Below are positions 48,718 to 60,235 of a stretch of 64,000 nucleotides of DNA, in pieces. The notes under the pieces are model-generated. The model made no database searches and was not told the DNA's origin. It was given only the letters and a program-made list of their open reading frames with translations. Location: positions 22,323,367 through 22,387,366 of the forward strand of contig CM055098.1 of assembly GCA_029204225.1 (NCBI GenBank), written 5' to 3'. The position numbers and the translations under genes were made by a program. This DNA is from Diphasiastrum complanatum (taxonomy: Eukaryota > Streptophyta > Lycopodiopsida > Lycopodiales > Lycopodiaceae). Numbering within the stretch: the first letter of the stretch is position 1; each line of letters opens with the position of its first letter.

Positions 48718-48830
48718 AAGGTCTCATAAGGAAAATACAATGGAGTCGACTGTAGCAACAACCAGTTCTCCAAAATCTCATGAAGCTGTGACGACTATGA
48801 AAACTTCAAATATCCCACAAGCTGATGGAG
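48718..48830 (+). pseudogene. Candidate exon 1 of the FCP1/NIF-like locus
   Basis: Follows an acceptor-like ATGCAG and ends at a donor GAG|GTATGG. An ATG at 48740 opens 30 codons plus one base (phase 1), Ser/Thr-rich. It joins in phase to the exon candidate at 52624 (G + AT gives GAT). No domain. Membership of the locus is inferred from phase and order only. Confidence 0.35.
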
Positions 48831-51800
48831 GTATGGCACTCTTACTTCAGAAATGATTCTGTTGATTCACCACAATGTGTGACCTGTTTGTGTTGCTTCA
48901 GTTGAAAATATCGCCTGGTTTTGAAAGCTAGTGACATTCTTTTGGTTTTTCCCCAAACATTGTTATTCTTCAAGAAAAAGTCATAGAGAGTCCCTGCGTT
49001 TGATCATGATACTTTCTTTTTTCTAGTGAACACCATCAAAACCCTTAAATATATAAAAACAGAAATGAAGCAGTCGTAGAAATAGGTTGTAAATGAGATC
49101 CTAAAAAGAATTGCTCACAAGCATGTCACAGAGAGAATTAGCCTATAGCGAAATGGACTCAGTTTTTGGCCACAACGAACGATCACAATCTAATGGATGT
49201 TGAAAAAAAATGACTATAAAAATGGATTAGGCGCCTATATAATCTAGAGAAACTCTCGTAGAATGTCTAGGCAAAAAGAGTCACTTTGCTTTTGGGCGTG
49301 CTTCTGAATTTGAAATATGGAAGTACCACACATGGGTCATTGATCAGTTGAATTGGGAATTTGGGTGGGCTTCGAAATTTGAATTCGTAGTAACACATTT
49401 GGGCAGTTTAACTTAGGAGTTTAGAGTTGCAGTTTAACTTGGGAGTTTAAAGTTTAACAGTTTAGTTTAGAGTTGAACTGTGATAGATGAATTAGTGCGC
49501 ACACCTTAGAACCTAGTTTAAAGTTTAGCAGTTTAGTTTAGAGTTGAATTGTGGTAGATGAATTAGTGCGCACACCTTGGAACCTAGTTTCACTACCTGG
49601 TAGTCTACGTTTAGAGTGAGACATGTTGCAGTTAAACTGTTAGGAATGCTTTGTGTTTCTGGACGCTTAGCAGCATAGTGCTTGTTGAATTAGTGAAGAC
49701 CATACGCACTAGTTGAACTTCATTAAGAGAATTAATGCGGTTTTAGTTTTTGAAAATAATCCACTTGAGTTGGAGATTTTGTAATTGAACTCCTAGGAAT
49801 ACACAAATTGTATTTTTTGTGTGGGTTTTGGTCTATGGTACCTCACTGAAATAAGTTCAACATTTTAAATGATTTGAACTGTTTAGTTGAGTTAGTAGAG
49901 TAGCCTTGGATTTAAGCAGGCTTTTAAATTTGAATCGAAAGCACATGGTATAGTGAATAGAAGACCTTGAGCTTAGACTATGATAATAACAGAATATGCA
50001 CGTTGGAATGTGTTGAAGTAGTAATTGGTATTGTTGAATGTGTATGTATGAAATTTATTCTTTTTGAGGTTGTCCTCTTGGCGATGTCTTGTTATTTCCT
50101 CAACGTGATTTTTTTTTTATAATTCCCTTTCAAATAGCGGCTGATACTGAGTGCTATATGCAATCCTTTAAAATAGAAATACATGATATTGGTTAAGATA
50201 AATCAAAAATTAAAGTTCCGAAGTTGAATCTAGAAGGATGATATTTTGAATTAGTTAGTAGATTGTTCTTTATAGATAACATGTCGTGTGTTGAGACGAG
50301 AAAGATTCCTTGGCTTAGAACTGCTCTCAAAAAACCTAAACCTTAAATTTGGGTTGGCTTTCAAATTTCAGCTGGAAGCACATGGTATAATAGAACGAGT
50401 AGCAAAATTGGATCTCGGACTATGATAACAACACAATGTCATATTTGAATGCGGTGTTGTCACAAATAATTGTCTGAAACTCCTTGTAATGTCAGAAGTT
50501 TCTATTCTTGAGGGTATTTAATATCATTGTTTTGGTATTTGCCTTAAACAAATGTGTTTTTTTATTATATGTTCTTGAATTGTAGTTGTTGTTGAGTTCT
50601 GTATGTAGTCATTTCAAGTAGAAATACATAATCTTGAAACAACACAATAAGTTTAGTCATACCAAGCACAATAATCAAATGTTTTGTCTTTTTTATTGTC
50701 TTTTTGGCCAATACCAAAGAATCGTCTAATAAAGCATTGGAGTTGCTTACTATGAGTACATAACACATACATTAGGGGAACTTCGGACTCAATATGGGCC
50801 CTTTAAGAATGTAGAGAGAGAACATCATTAGACTGCCCAATTTCAATTTCGGGCGGCCACTTCTGAGATAAACAAATCACGCTGAAATTCAAAATGAAGT
50901 GGGTGGGAAACCCGAGGCCATGCCCTCACACATATGTCGTCGCGTCGCGTCGTGCCTCACCATCGGAAGGCAGGTCGAGTGAGCACATGTGGAGGAGGAA
51001 AATAAATTGCTTTTAGTAAAAGAAGTGTAGCATCTCTTTACACCATTACGTAGATCATGAAAAACTGCACACTTCTTTTTTTTGGATCACTTCAATCCGA
51101 CACACGATTAAAAAGTTATGGCAGTTTGAAGATTCATACTCTACCTGATATCGGGCAACTATGACATCAAATTTCCTTTCTGATAACGGAGCCGAGCAAC
51201 TATGACATCAAATTTCCTTTCTGATAACGCATCTTCTGTTGTCTTCCAATCAAGTAAAGCGGAACTAACTTCAGTGGCTCCAAATGCATGAGCGTTGGCA
51301 GAAATATTGCGATTTATATCTACGATGTCAGGGAGCAACAGAAGTTCTTTTGTTTATACGCTCATATAAATTAAGTAAGAAGAAATGTCCACAATCAACT
51401 TTTATAATGGACAGAGAGTTGAAAACGATATGATCGATTTCATCACCGGTTCTGCCTTAGGTAAGATTTATTCTTCCATGCCAAATAAAACCATAACCTG
51501 CTCCGATTTCTATCACGTGTTTCCCTCTGCACCAAACCCCTCAGAGACTGACTAGAAAAGATACCGTCCTATTTGACAGAAGATTTCTATCACGTGTTTC
51601 CCTCTGCACCAAACCCCTCACAGACTGACTAGAAAAGATACCGTCCTATTTGACAGAAGGTACTTATAGATGATAGCTAGTCGATATTGTAGATATATTG
51701 ATAGCTAGCTCAGAGGTTATAAATCAGTCAAAAATAATACATTCAGCTGGCGTTAAAAGGGAGCAGCAAAAACTATTAGGGCCAGAATATAGAGAAGAAT

Positions 51801-52623
51801 GTCTGTCATCAAAAGTGGTGTGGCAATCAAACGTTTGGAACATTGTTGGCCTTTTCAATGTGTTTTTTTAAGACGGTATTTCATAAAAGTAGTTAAATGA
51901 GCATCTAAAATGAACGAAGGCATTCGATTTACTGTGATTAGGCCATATTATATCACCTGTTTAGGATGAAAAGTGCTCGACAGATGAGGCAGCATCGTTT
52001 TGCGTTAGGGTTTGACTGGGCCTAGTATTCGCACGGGGACCCTTTTGGCCTGTATATTAGGGGCTCCCCCAAAAAAAAATTGAAATTTTCATTTTTTGGA
52101 TGCACTGAAATGCCAAGGTTTTGAATGAGTTTGAAAAAACATGTTCTTGTTAAATTGTAGTTGTTGTTGACTTCTGTATGTTGTCCTAAATTTTGTAGCC
52201 ATCTTTTTAATTCAACATCATGTGATATATCGAAATTGTCGAAACAATAGTATAAGTATCCATCTGAAGGTAGTAAAACAACAATAATGATTTCACAGGG
52301 TCGATAAGTTTCGAAATCCAGGTTCTTAAGTTGGAACGCTTAACTCGAACCAGGTTCGAGTTGTGACATTTGGCAAATGATCCAATAGCTTGTAAATCTC
52401 TTCTGTTCTCTTAATTTAATTTTACTACCCAAGTCACTAAATCTCGTATTCTAAGTCATTCAATTTTGGCTATTGATTGTGTAGCCATATCTAGAGCTTT
52501 GAATGAAGTGTCTGAAAAATACCATTTGAAAAGCTGTTATATGGAGTTGTTGTATCAGTATATCAGGTGTGTATAAGTAGATTATTTACCATCCCATTTA
52601 AAAAACTAAAGCATTGATATTAG
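48831..52623. other. Putative long intron with local duplications
   Basis: No coding homology. Holds tandem duplications with units of 71 bp (49445-49586), 41 bp (51156-51237) and 77 bp (51504-51657), and a short CpG-rich run built on GTCGC (50937-50957). Confidence 0.45.
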
Positions 52624-52812
52624 ATTGTGCAAATATCAATCACAATGAAGATGAGCACTTTGGCAAACTAATTGGCTTTTTAGAAGAAGCAACAACGGAA
52701 TTGATGCAACATATGGAAAAAGAAAAAGATGTCTTCGATGAGGAGGATGTAATGCATGAAAATGACCAAATGTTGGAAGATAACGAGAGCAATGATAATG
52801 TCCATATCAAGG
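52624..52812 (+). pseudogene. Candidate exon 2, acidic
   Basis: Bounded by TTAG and G|GTAATC. 63 open codons rich in Asp, Glu and Asn (EKEKDVFDEEDVMHENDQM). Starts and ends in phase 1, compatible with both neighbours. Confidence 0.4.
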
Positions 52813-53769
52813 GTAATCAAGAAGTTTAAAATATGATGTGAAAAGTATTAGTGGAGCTTGGAAGCTATATGGTTGACATTGCTTTTAAAACTCTTATGTA
52901 TCTCATGTTTTACTCTGGTATACACGTGCATGGAAACATCTGGAGCCTGGTTCGAGCTGAGCAATTATAATCTAGTTGATGTTGCAAATATGATTGCATA
53001 ATAAAGCTGAATATATAAGATATTTGAAAAGGCTAATGTTAGCTATTGTTCAGCATATTTTGATTGCTTAGTACAGTTCAATAAATGAGATATTTGTTTT
53101 GCAATTTCAGTTTTGTTAAATTTCAATTGTTTTTTAGCATGTTTGATTGTAAAATTGGTTTTGAGAACAATCTTCACTTGATCTTGAATGATGAGTGCTA
53201 TCATACTTGTTAATCTTTCACTTTATACCTCAACATTGAATTTAAATCTATTGTTGCATTACATTGAGATTTGTATTGTGGGACCTCCTATTTCATACTT
53301 TATTTAAAATTTGATTAAGACATTAAAGTTAAATTCAACAAATGATGTGAGTTGTATGAGTTGTACATAGAATGTGATATTTCAATGTACCATTGATAGA
53401 TATATGGAAAACTGAGTAGATACATTGGAGTGATGTTGTGCTGCAATTTGAGTTGTATTGGATTTTGAGAAACATGTTTTCTTGTTATTCTGTGTTGGAT
53501 GCAATCTTCAGTGCTTTCTCATTGAAAATGTATTTCAGGTCTCTTAAAAAAAAATGTCTCTTATTTGAGTTTTTATATTGAAAATAAACATATAGTTTTC
53601 ATATTGTAAAAGATCAAAGTAGAGTTTTTTTTTTTGGAATATGTTTTAGGTCTCTTTAAAAGGACACTCCGAGTTTGAGTTGAAATTATTGTTTGATTTA
53701 AAAGTCTTGCATTATTTAGGAGTGAATAATAGGTTTGATTTTGAATTTTGTGTTTGTGTTATTTGGCAG

Positions 53770-54347
53770 CATCAATAGAAGCTCGATTTTCAAATACAGA
53801 TGACATTTAATGTGGGAGTATAATAGGTTATGAAGTTGAAAATACTCCTAATGATCATCATGGCTTGGAGAATGTTGAATCAAACATGGAAAAGAATGAT
53901 CAAACAAATCAATTAAGTGCTTCTAACATTATGACACTAGAGAGAGATGTGAATATAAACCAAGGAACAAGCAGACGAGGGCAACATGAAGATTCAAATG
54001 TGAATCCCATTGACAATGATGTCCAACAAACACTTTCAGTGGATTCTTCGGTTGTTGGTTCTTCTACTGCTTTGGAATTTCAGAGAGGAGAAATTTTACT
54101 TGATCATCCAAGTAATTTTGCACTTCAACGTGATTATGCTTTGCATTATTTGAGTAGAAAGATAAAAGACACTTTGAATATTGGTTTTGGTAAATCTAGA
54201 ATTGGTATACGTTATGAATACAAACCACCTCATGAAAAGATAATACATCGACAATATGCATATTCGAAAACCAACATTGAAATTCAGCAAATATCAGATG
54301 AAATGGCTTTTGTATCAATTAATGAGTTTGGAACTTTTATAGAATAA
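53770..54347 (+). pseudogene. Candidate exon 3 of the FCP1/NIF-like locus
   Basis: Begins after the acceptor TTTGGCAG; its first two bases complete the phase-1 codon from exon 2. Open except for TAA at 53808. Encodes an Asn/Asp/Glu-rich linker followed by a more ordered segment (RDYALHYLSRKIKDTLNIGF, then IRYEYKPPHEKIIHRQYAYS). The frame runs to a stop at 54345. A phase-compatible donor exists at 54190 (G|GTAAAT), so part of this may be intronic. The family of this segment is not recognised. Confidence 0.5.
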
Positions 54348-54594
54348 CTCTTTTATCTATTTGATTATAGGGCTCTCCTTCAACAAAAGAAACTTTTGAA
54401 GTTCAATTTTCAAATGTATAGAGATGGATACCATTCAATTTCTATTTTAATTCTTGAATTTAACTTGTTTTTTTGTATAGAAGATCAATGTACACAAATG
54501 ATTGTTAATTTTCTTGGTCATGTTAGCAACATCATCAAAATTGTGCTACATTTTAGTTCTAGTTGTATTAATTTGAAACATGATTGTATTGTAG

Positions 54595-55541
54595 AAATGG
54601 GACTATCATTTTGTTATCGCCCAGTCAAATTCATAATACTTAATTTAAATGGATTACTTTTGAAGAAATGACAAGGAAAATCAAGTTGTAAAGGTGTGTA
54701 CACCATGCACGGAAGTAAGGCGATTCAATTGAGAAAAGGAGCAACACATTTTTTGAATAGTTTGTTTCAAAATTTCAAAGTTGGAATTTGGAGTGCAATG
54801 CCAATGCATACTATTGAAAAATGTATAGAATTCTTGAATGCAATTGGAAAGCAACAATATATGTTCCATATTATTTGGGATCAAACAAAATGCTACTGTG
54901 AGACACAATATAGAATGCCAGGCAAACGACAAATTCGAGCTTTATTCAAGCCATTAGGCTATCTATGAAACACATGTGAAATGCTACCAAGTAATACTCT
55001 ATTGATTGATGATGCCCCTTACAAAGCTTGTATGAATCCACTTGGCAATGGAATATTTCTCGACCCTTTCCGCAGCTCTCTTGAAGATGACTTTTTGAAT
55101 ACGGTTCTTTTGCCATATTTGCTTCGTGTCAAGGATGTTTCAAATGTACCGTATTATGTCGAAAGAAATCGATTAGGACAAGAACCAATGAAAGACCATC
55201 ACAACTATAAAAATTTGATTCAACATACTTATTCTTTGTTTCCACCTTGCAAATTAGCAATTGCTTGTTTGAACACATCCACGTCAACAAGCGTTTTTCC
55301 AAAAGATACACCATCTAGAATGGAAAAATATGTCGATCAAATAGACTTCGTGAATGGTCATCAGAAATATTTGTTACATGAGTATAATAAAAGGAAAAGA
55401 AAGAATAGAGGAGATGTTTTGATGACTTTCACTCTTTTGGATTTGTTTTTAACAAACAAGTCTTCAAACTTGGGTGAGCAAGATATGAGATTGTTTTTAA
55501 ATGCTTTGATTCAAAAGTTTTGTGGTTTCGACTTGGTTTGA
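54595..55541 (+). pseudogene. FCP1/NIF-like HAD phosphatase domain, inactivated
   Basis: One frame with motif I region ILNLNGLLLKK, then RKGATHFLNSLFQNFKVGIW, WDQTKCYC, a KRQIRALFKPL block, and NTLLIDDAPYKACMNP with the DD-PYK motif intact, followed by LPYLLRVKDVSNVPYYV. This is the order of the FCP1-homology domain in plant NIF-like proteins. The nucleophile Asp of motif I (DxDG; often DLNG in plants) is Asn at 54642. In-frame TGA codons lie at 54669 and 54966. The C-terminal 110 residues are a basic extension of unknown role. A relative would dephosphorylate phosphoproteins; this copy should not. Confidence 0.8.
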
Positions 55542-55542
55542 G

Positions 55543-55658
55543 TAGTTAATAGCGTGATCGGTAATGGTGGAAACTCGGTCAATGCTTTGAGTATGCCCCT
55601 TAGTTAATAGCGTGATCGGTAATGGTGGAAACTCGGTCAATGCTTTGATATAATAAAA
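55543..55658. repeat. Tandem duplication, 58-bp unit
   Basis: TAGTTAATAGCGTGATCGGT and following sequence repeated at 55543 and 55601 with perfect identity over about 48 bp, just after the FCP1-like stop. Confidence 0.95.
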
Positions 55659-56633
55659 GTCGTCATTTGTGGCTATTGTACTTACCTTGTGTGGTGCTTA
55701 TTAAAAAAAAAAAATACTTTGACATATGAGTCTATACTTTATGATTGCAATCAAGGAATTTTATTATTGGCATTTACATGCATGCATGCACACACTATGC
55801 ACAAGTCCTTTTTAAAGGTATGGAATGACATTAAGTATTGGGTGTGGCCTTTGGACTTACATGCAACTAGGTGCTAGTGATGAAAACTGATAAGATTTAT
55901 TAAGTACACATAATATAAGTGAAGATATAATATGTATTCCTTCGAGTAGAAGAAATCAAGTAGTCACTTAAATAATATAAATAATTTGATATTCATGTTT
56001 GAATATATTTTACAAAATACAAATAAGCATACGAAAATGATAGGTTGCAAATCATATTTTGAATGCAAATATTACTAAACAAATAATTTGATAGTCATGT
56101 TTGAATATATTTTGCAAAATGCAAATCCAAATACTTTATTTGCAGATATTGACTAAGCAATGCTAAGCACACAAATTGATCGGTTGCCAATTATATTAAG
56201 TCACCTTACTACACTTTGAATGTGAATATGAATGAACATGTAATTTGATGTTCATGTTTTGCAAAATACAAATACAAATACTTTGTTCGCAACTATTGAC
56301 TAGCATACACAATGGCCAATTTGCCAATCATATTAAGTGAAATTTACATTATGGATGCAAATATGTATGATTTAATTTAATGTCATTGAGATTTAGTTTC
56401 AATAAAAATTTTGGTTTCAATACAAATTCAATCATACAAGGCTCCCAAGACAACTAAATCCAAATATGCATACAAATAAGTAAGTGCTATCATTTATATA
56501 TTCACATGTTAATTGAGACATTACGTTTCAATGTCACTTGTAGTTTTTTTTCCTTCAAAAAGTGAAATATATAACTTGAAATTTTCTAATTGAGAACAAG
56601 AATAGTCTCAAATTATCTAAATTTGGGTTACAA
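55659..56633. other. Unassigned AT-rich DNA
   Basis: Recurring phrases such as TTTGCAAAATACAAATA and ATTTGATATTCATGTTTGAA suggest a degenerate tandem structure between about 55980 and 56340. No gene seen. Confidence 0.5.
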
Positions 56634-57150
56634 TTGGTAGCAATCATAAAGAAAACTATGTCTGAAACAAAAAGAGACTGTGACAAGAGACTGTACTCAA
56701 CATTATGGGCTTACAATATGTCTGATAAGACTAGCACAGATCCCACACCATTTTTTCTGGTTTATGGACAAGAGTGTGTCTTACCCATAGAGATAGAACT
56801 ACCCACATTGAGATTCGCCATGACACATGATTTTAGGGATGAAAGAATCCATGCAACAACATATCGATACATTGGAGGAGTTAGATGAACATAGACTAGC
56901 CTCCCTAGTCCATCAGGAGACATTTAAGAAACGGATGAAGTTGACTCACAATCTAAAGATAAAAGATTACTCTTTTTTCCTAGATCAATTAGTACTATTC
57001 AGAGATCCATGCCATGATCTTATGCCCCAAAAGTTGGCCTTCATGGACCTTATATTGTAAAGAAACTCTACGTAAATAATATCGTGAAGTTGGTTGATCT
57101 ATCAGGTGAGGTGTCCAAACACCGAACCAACATTGAAAAATGAACGAAAA
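56634..57150 (+). pseudogene. Gypsy integrase C-terminal fragment (Tat-like)
   Basis: ETKRDCDKRLYSTLWAYNMS, DPTPFFLVYGQECVLPIEIE, then after a frame change LEELDEHRLASLVHQE and an IKDYSFFLDQLVLFRD segment where GDLVL is expected, ending in a KLVDLSGEV region. Matches the integrase end and GPY/F-like tail of Tat-lineage Gypsy. The DDE core is absent on the left. Confidence 0.85.
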
Positions 57151-57380
57151 AGAAAAAAAGCAAACAATTAGTGGATGAGATTGATATGACAAACAAGGAG
57201 ACCTATGACAAACAAGATTGAAACAACACCGAGATAAATGAATGGGGTTCTGGATTATCACTATCTAAGGTGAGAAGTTTTATTGTGGATACAAGATCCA
57301 GGGATATAGGATAGATTCAAAACTGATGTGGGCATGGGACAGTCAGGACGACTTGTCCTACTTATCTTTTATGTAGGAAC

Positions 57381-57663
57381 TTGTATTAGTAGAAAGGGCT
57401 TCAATAGATTGTGAGTATGATAGCCCTTGTCGATCTCACTATGACGATGATAGTATCTATTTCAATATAGATATTATAGATGAAAGAACCCTGGATGAAA
57501 TTTTAGAAGCAGTCCCTGTCAAAAAGACAATATATGCCTATTTTCAACCTGCCAAACAAAGTGTTGCCAAAAGATTGCGACACACGATCACTACCTTTAT
57601 GGGTTGTCTACATTGGGGTGCAATTGTTGTCACCTACCAACCTCATCTAATGAACATCTAGAA
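57381..57663 (+). pseudogene. Unidentified open frame after the integrase
   Basis: About 94 codons open, ending at a TAG, with balanced composition (ERTLDEILEAVPVKKTIYAY, HTITTFMGCLHWGAIVVTY). No domain recognised. Position between integrase and additional RNase H fragments suggests a retroelement origin. Confidence 0.35.
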
Positions 57664-57687
57664 GACAAACGAGTTGTAAGTGTATAG

Positions 57688-57746
<59 letters not shown>
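57688..57746. repeat. (TA)n microsatellite
   Basis: About 59 bp of TA repeats. Confidence 0.97.
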
Positions 57747-57751
<5 letters not shown>

Positions 57752-57779
57752 TTTCTTTTACGGTTGAAAGTTTGGAGGA

Positions 57780-58250
57780 ATGCCTGAAATGATTATGACT
57801 CCTCTGGAGACAATAAAGGGAGACAAAAATAGACCATACTCTTTGTTTTTTGATGGGGCCTCTAGAGATACTGAGCAGAGAGGGGCCATTGGTGTAATCC
57901 TAAGGGACCCAGAGGGAGTAGAAGTGGCTAGCATGGGAGTCTTAATCGGTGAGAGATTCACCAACAACATGGTAGAGTTTAAAGCACTTATTTTGGGTTT
58001 GCAAATGATAATGAGAGCACAAAGAAGGATATCTTCTATAAGGATTATAGGAGACTCACAACTTGTGATGTATGGTATGAACGGGAAATATTGAATTGCA
58101 GATCGAAAACTGAAAGCCTACATAGCAGCCGCCCATGAGATCGGAAGACACTTTTGCCACATAGAGTGGATTTAGATACATAGGCACAGAAACAATGATT
58201 GTGACCTCCTAGCTGATCTAGCATTTCAAAGACCCAGCACAATCTTGTAA
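57780..58250 (+). pseudogene. Additional RNase H (aRH) of a Tat-lineage Gypsy
   Basis: YSLFFDGASRDTEQRGAIGV, ERFTNNMVEFKALILGLQM, IRIIGDSQLVMYGMNGKY, a stop (58092), then RHRNNDCDLLADLAFQ. The order of acids (D in FDGAS, E in VEFKAL, D in GDSQL, D in CDLLAD) is that of cellular-type RNase H. This extra domain is diagnostic of the Tat clade, where it sits between the Gypsy RNase H and integrase. Here it follows an integrase fragment, so two elements or a rearrangement are involved. Confidence 0.85.
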
Positions 58251-58432
58251 CACAATTACAAGCCTTCATATGCCAAGAACTAAATAAGACTTGTTTCAAG
58301 AGTTTTGATGGGAGGATAGCTCAAGGGATTATGCATATAGCATAGGAAAGAATATGTGATTGTATTACTAGTTTTTTAACTCTTTTTGTTGGCTACTTCA
58401 GGGATTGGTACAATTTTTCAGATAATCATATT

Positions 58433-58825
58433 ATGGAAACCCCACAACAATCAGGCATCCCCATGATAGATAGAGAAACACTTAGGAATTTGTTGACAAG
58501 TAAAAAGGCAAGGTCAAAGAGAGAGATATTTGATTGTAAGAAAGACATCAAAAGATTATAAAAAGCTGACATTAGGAGCAAAAACGAATTACAGAGCCTA
58601 AGAGAAGATCGGAAATTTTTGAAGCATGAGCACACAATTCTATATTTGCAGATTCGAGACAAGGCTGCCAAAGATAGGAAGCTCCTAAACGAGATGTTTT
58701 TACATCAATTCTTACAGGGTTCAGATCCTATTTTTATAGATGGTCTTGATACCAAGTTTACGCATACTTATGAGAAAGAAAATATAGATTTGAGGACAGA
58801 TGTATGCAGGAGAGCCTATCAGTAA
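58433..58825 (+). pseudogene. Coiled-coil ORF of unknown family, one stop
   Basis: ATG at 58433, 130 codons with a single TAA at 58559. Charged heptad-like helices (KKDIKRL, KNELQSLREDRKFLKHEHTI) are followed by a short globular-looking end. Located directly after the aRH fragment. It resembles in style the coiled-coil part of the decayed ORF at 5641-7335, but I see no sequence match. Confidence 0.4.
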
Positions 58826-59049
58826 ATAGGAAATAAGTATGAAAAAAAAGAGCCCATGAGTACACTCACTTGACACTTGCATCATATACGCACAGATTGT
58901 GTGAACCATCTTTTTCTATACTAGCTGATCCATCCATCTATGCATAATTACATAGCATTATTGAGAGCATTTCAAGCAGTTTTGCGATGGCAACCATGGG
59001 AGAGTCCATTTTGAGTGAAAGTAGCAAATTGCTAGCATTATTCAAAGCA

Positions 59050-59874
59050 AAGAACCTTCGACTTATGGTGAAGTGAAGGATAATGACATTTGGGTCAAGG
59101 CCATGGGAGAGGAGATGGAGTCAATTGCTAAGCATAGCACATGGGACTTAGTAGAACCACCAGTTGGCAAGAAACCCATTGGTTGCAAATGGGTATACAG
59201 GACTAAGTACCATGCAGATGGAAGTATAGCAAAGCACAAGGCAAGATTGGTGATCAAAGGGTATGCACAAAGTAAAGGCATCGACTATGATGAGACCTTT
59301 GCACCAGTATGTAAGTGGAATACTCTACGCCTACTTGTTGCTTTAGCTTCACATTTTGGTTGGCCTTTGCATCAGATGGATGTGAAATCTGCTTTTCTAA
59401 ATGGTGAGTTAGAAGAAGAGGTGTTCATGGATCAACCTGAAGGCTTTGTAGCGAAAGATCTTAGCCTGATGCATTATTGCCTTGGAGTAGAGGTGTGGCA
59501 AAAAGGACACGAAGCAAAGTACAATTGCTCTATCCACCATAGAAGCAGAGTATAAGGCAATGTGTAGTGCAGCACAAAAAGCTATATGGTCGAGACAAAT
59601 CTTGGAAGAAGTTGGCATAAAGTAGAAAAGTCCCACGACATTACATAGCGACAGTCAGAGTGGCATTCAGCTAGCAAAGAATCCAGTGTTCCATGCGAGA
59701 ACCAAACACATTGAGATTCAATATCACTTTATACGTGAGAGGCTGCTAAGTCATGAAATTCATGTTGGTCATTGTAGCACAGAAGAACAACTAGTTGATA
59801 TTTTCACTAAGCCACTTGTTGGAGAAAAGTTTGATAAGTTCAGATCAAAGCTTTCTGTACTTAAAGTTTGTTGA
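59050..59874 (+). pseudogene. Copia RT-RNase H relic with internal deletions
   Basis: RT start DIWVKAMGEEMESI, CKWVYRTKYHADGSIAKHKA, GIDYDETFAPV, HQMDVKSAFLNGELEEEVFM, EGFVA. The frame then jumps to LSLMHYCLGVEVW, so the palm with YVDD is deleted. A second jump and frame change lead to TIALSTIEAEYKAMCSAAQK, a stop (TAG near 59624), LHSDSQSGIQLAKNPVFHAR, TKHIEIQYHFIRE and VDIFTKPL, the RNase H end. The polyprotein ends at 59874, about 50 bp before a polypurine tract. Confidence 0.93.
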
Positions 59875-59917
59875 CTTTAAAGCTATGTATATGACTGTAT
59901 AAAAAGTAGACTCTACT

Positions 59918-60235
59918 TTAAGGGAGAGAGTTAGAATTAAAGTAGAATCACTGTGTTATTGTACTGTGGGTCCTATCAGTTGATAAGGATCAGTTGGCCT
60001 CGCCACAAGGCAAGTCGACGGGATGCACGTCCTGCCAACGGCAACCTGGGTCATGCATGGGTGGCCTGAGTGAACAACTATATGTACAATGTAATTTCAT
60101 TTTGAGAAAAACAGCTGCTATATGAGCTTGCTGTGGAGAGTGTTTTCTGTCTGTGTTACTGTGTACAACTGTCACTATTTGATTCTAGGGCTTAATCAAT
60201 GGCCTTGGATAGTGTTGTTGAGAACCAGACTCCAT
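59918..60235 (+). repeat. Polypurine tract and start of Copia 3' LTR
   Basis: TTTAAGGGAGAGAG (59918-59930) followed by TTAGAATTAAAG, as in Copia LTRs that start TGTTAGAA, here with the TG altered or lost. The right boundary is unclear. Confidence 0.6.

Noticed and set aside
46873-52960. tRNA genes or SINEs suggested by the B-box-like sequence
   Set aside because: No A box at the right distance, no cloverleaf and no A-rich tail.
54096-55314. Minus-strand ORFs opposite the FCP1-like exons
   Set aside because: Shadows of the plus-strand domain, which carries the recognisable motifs.
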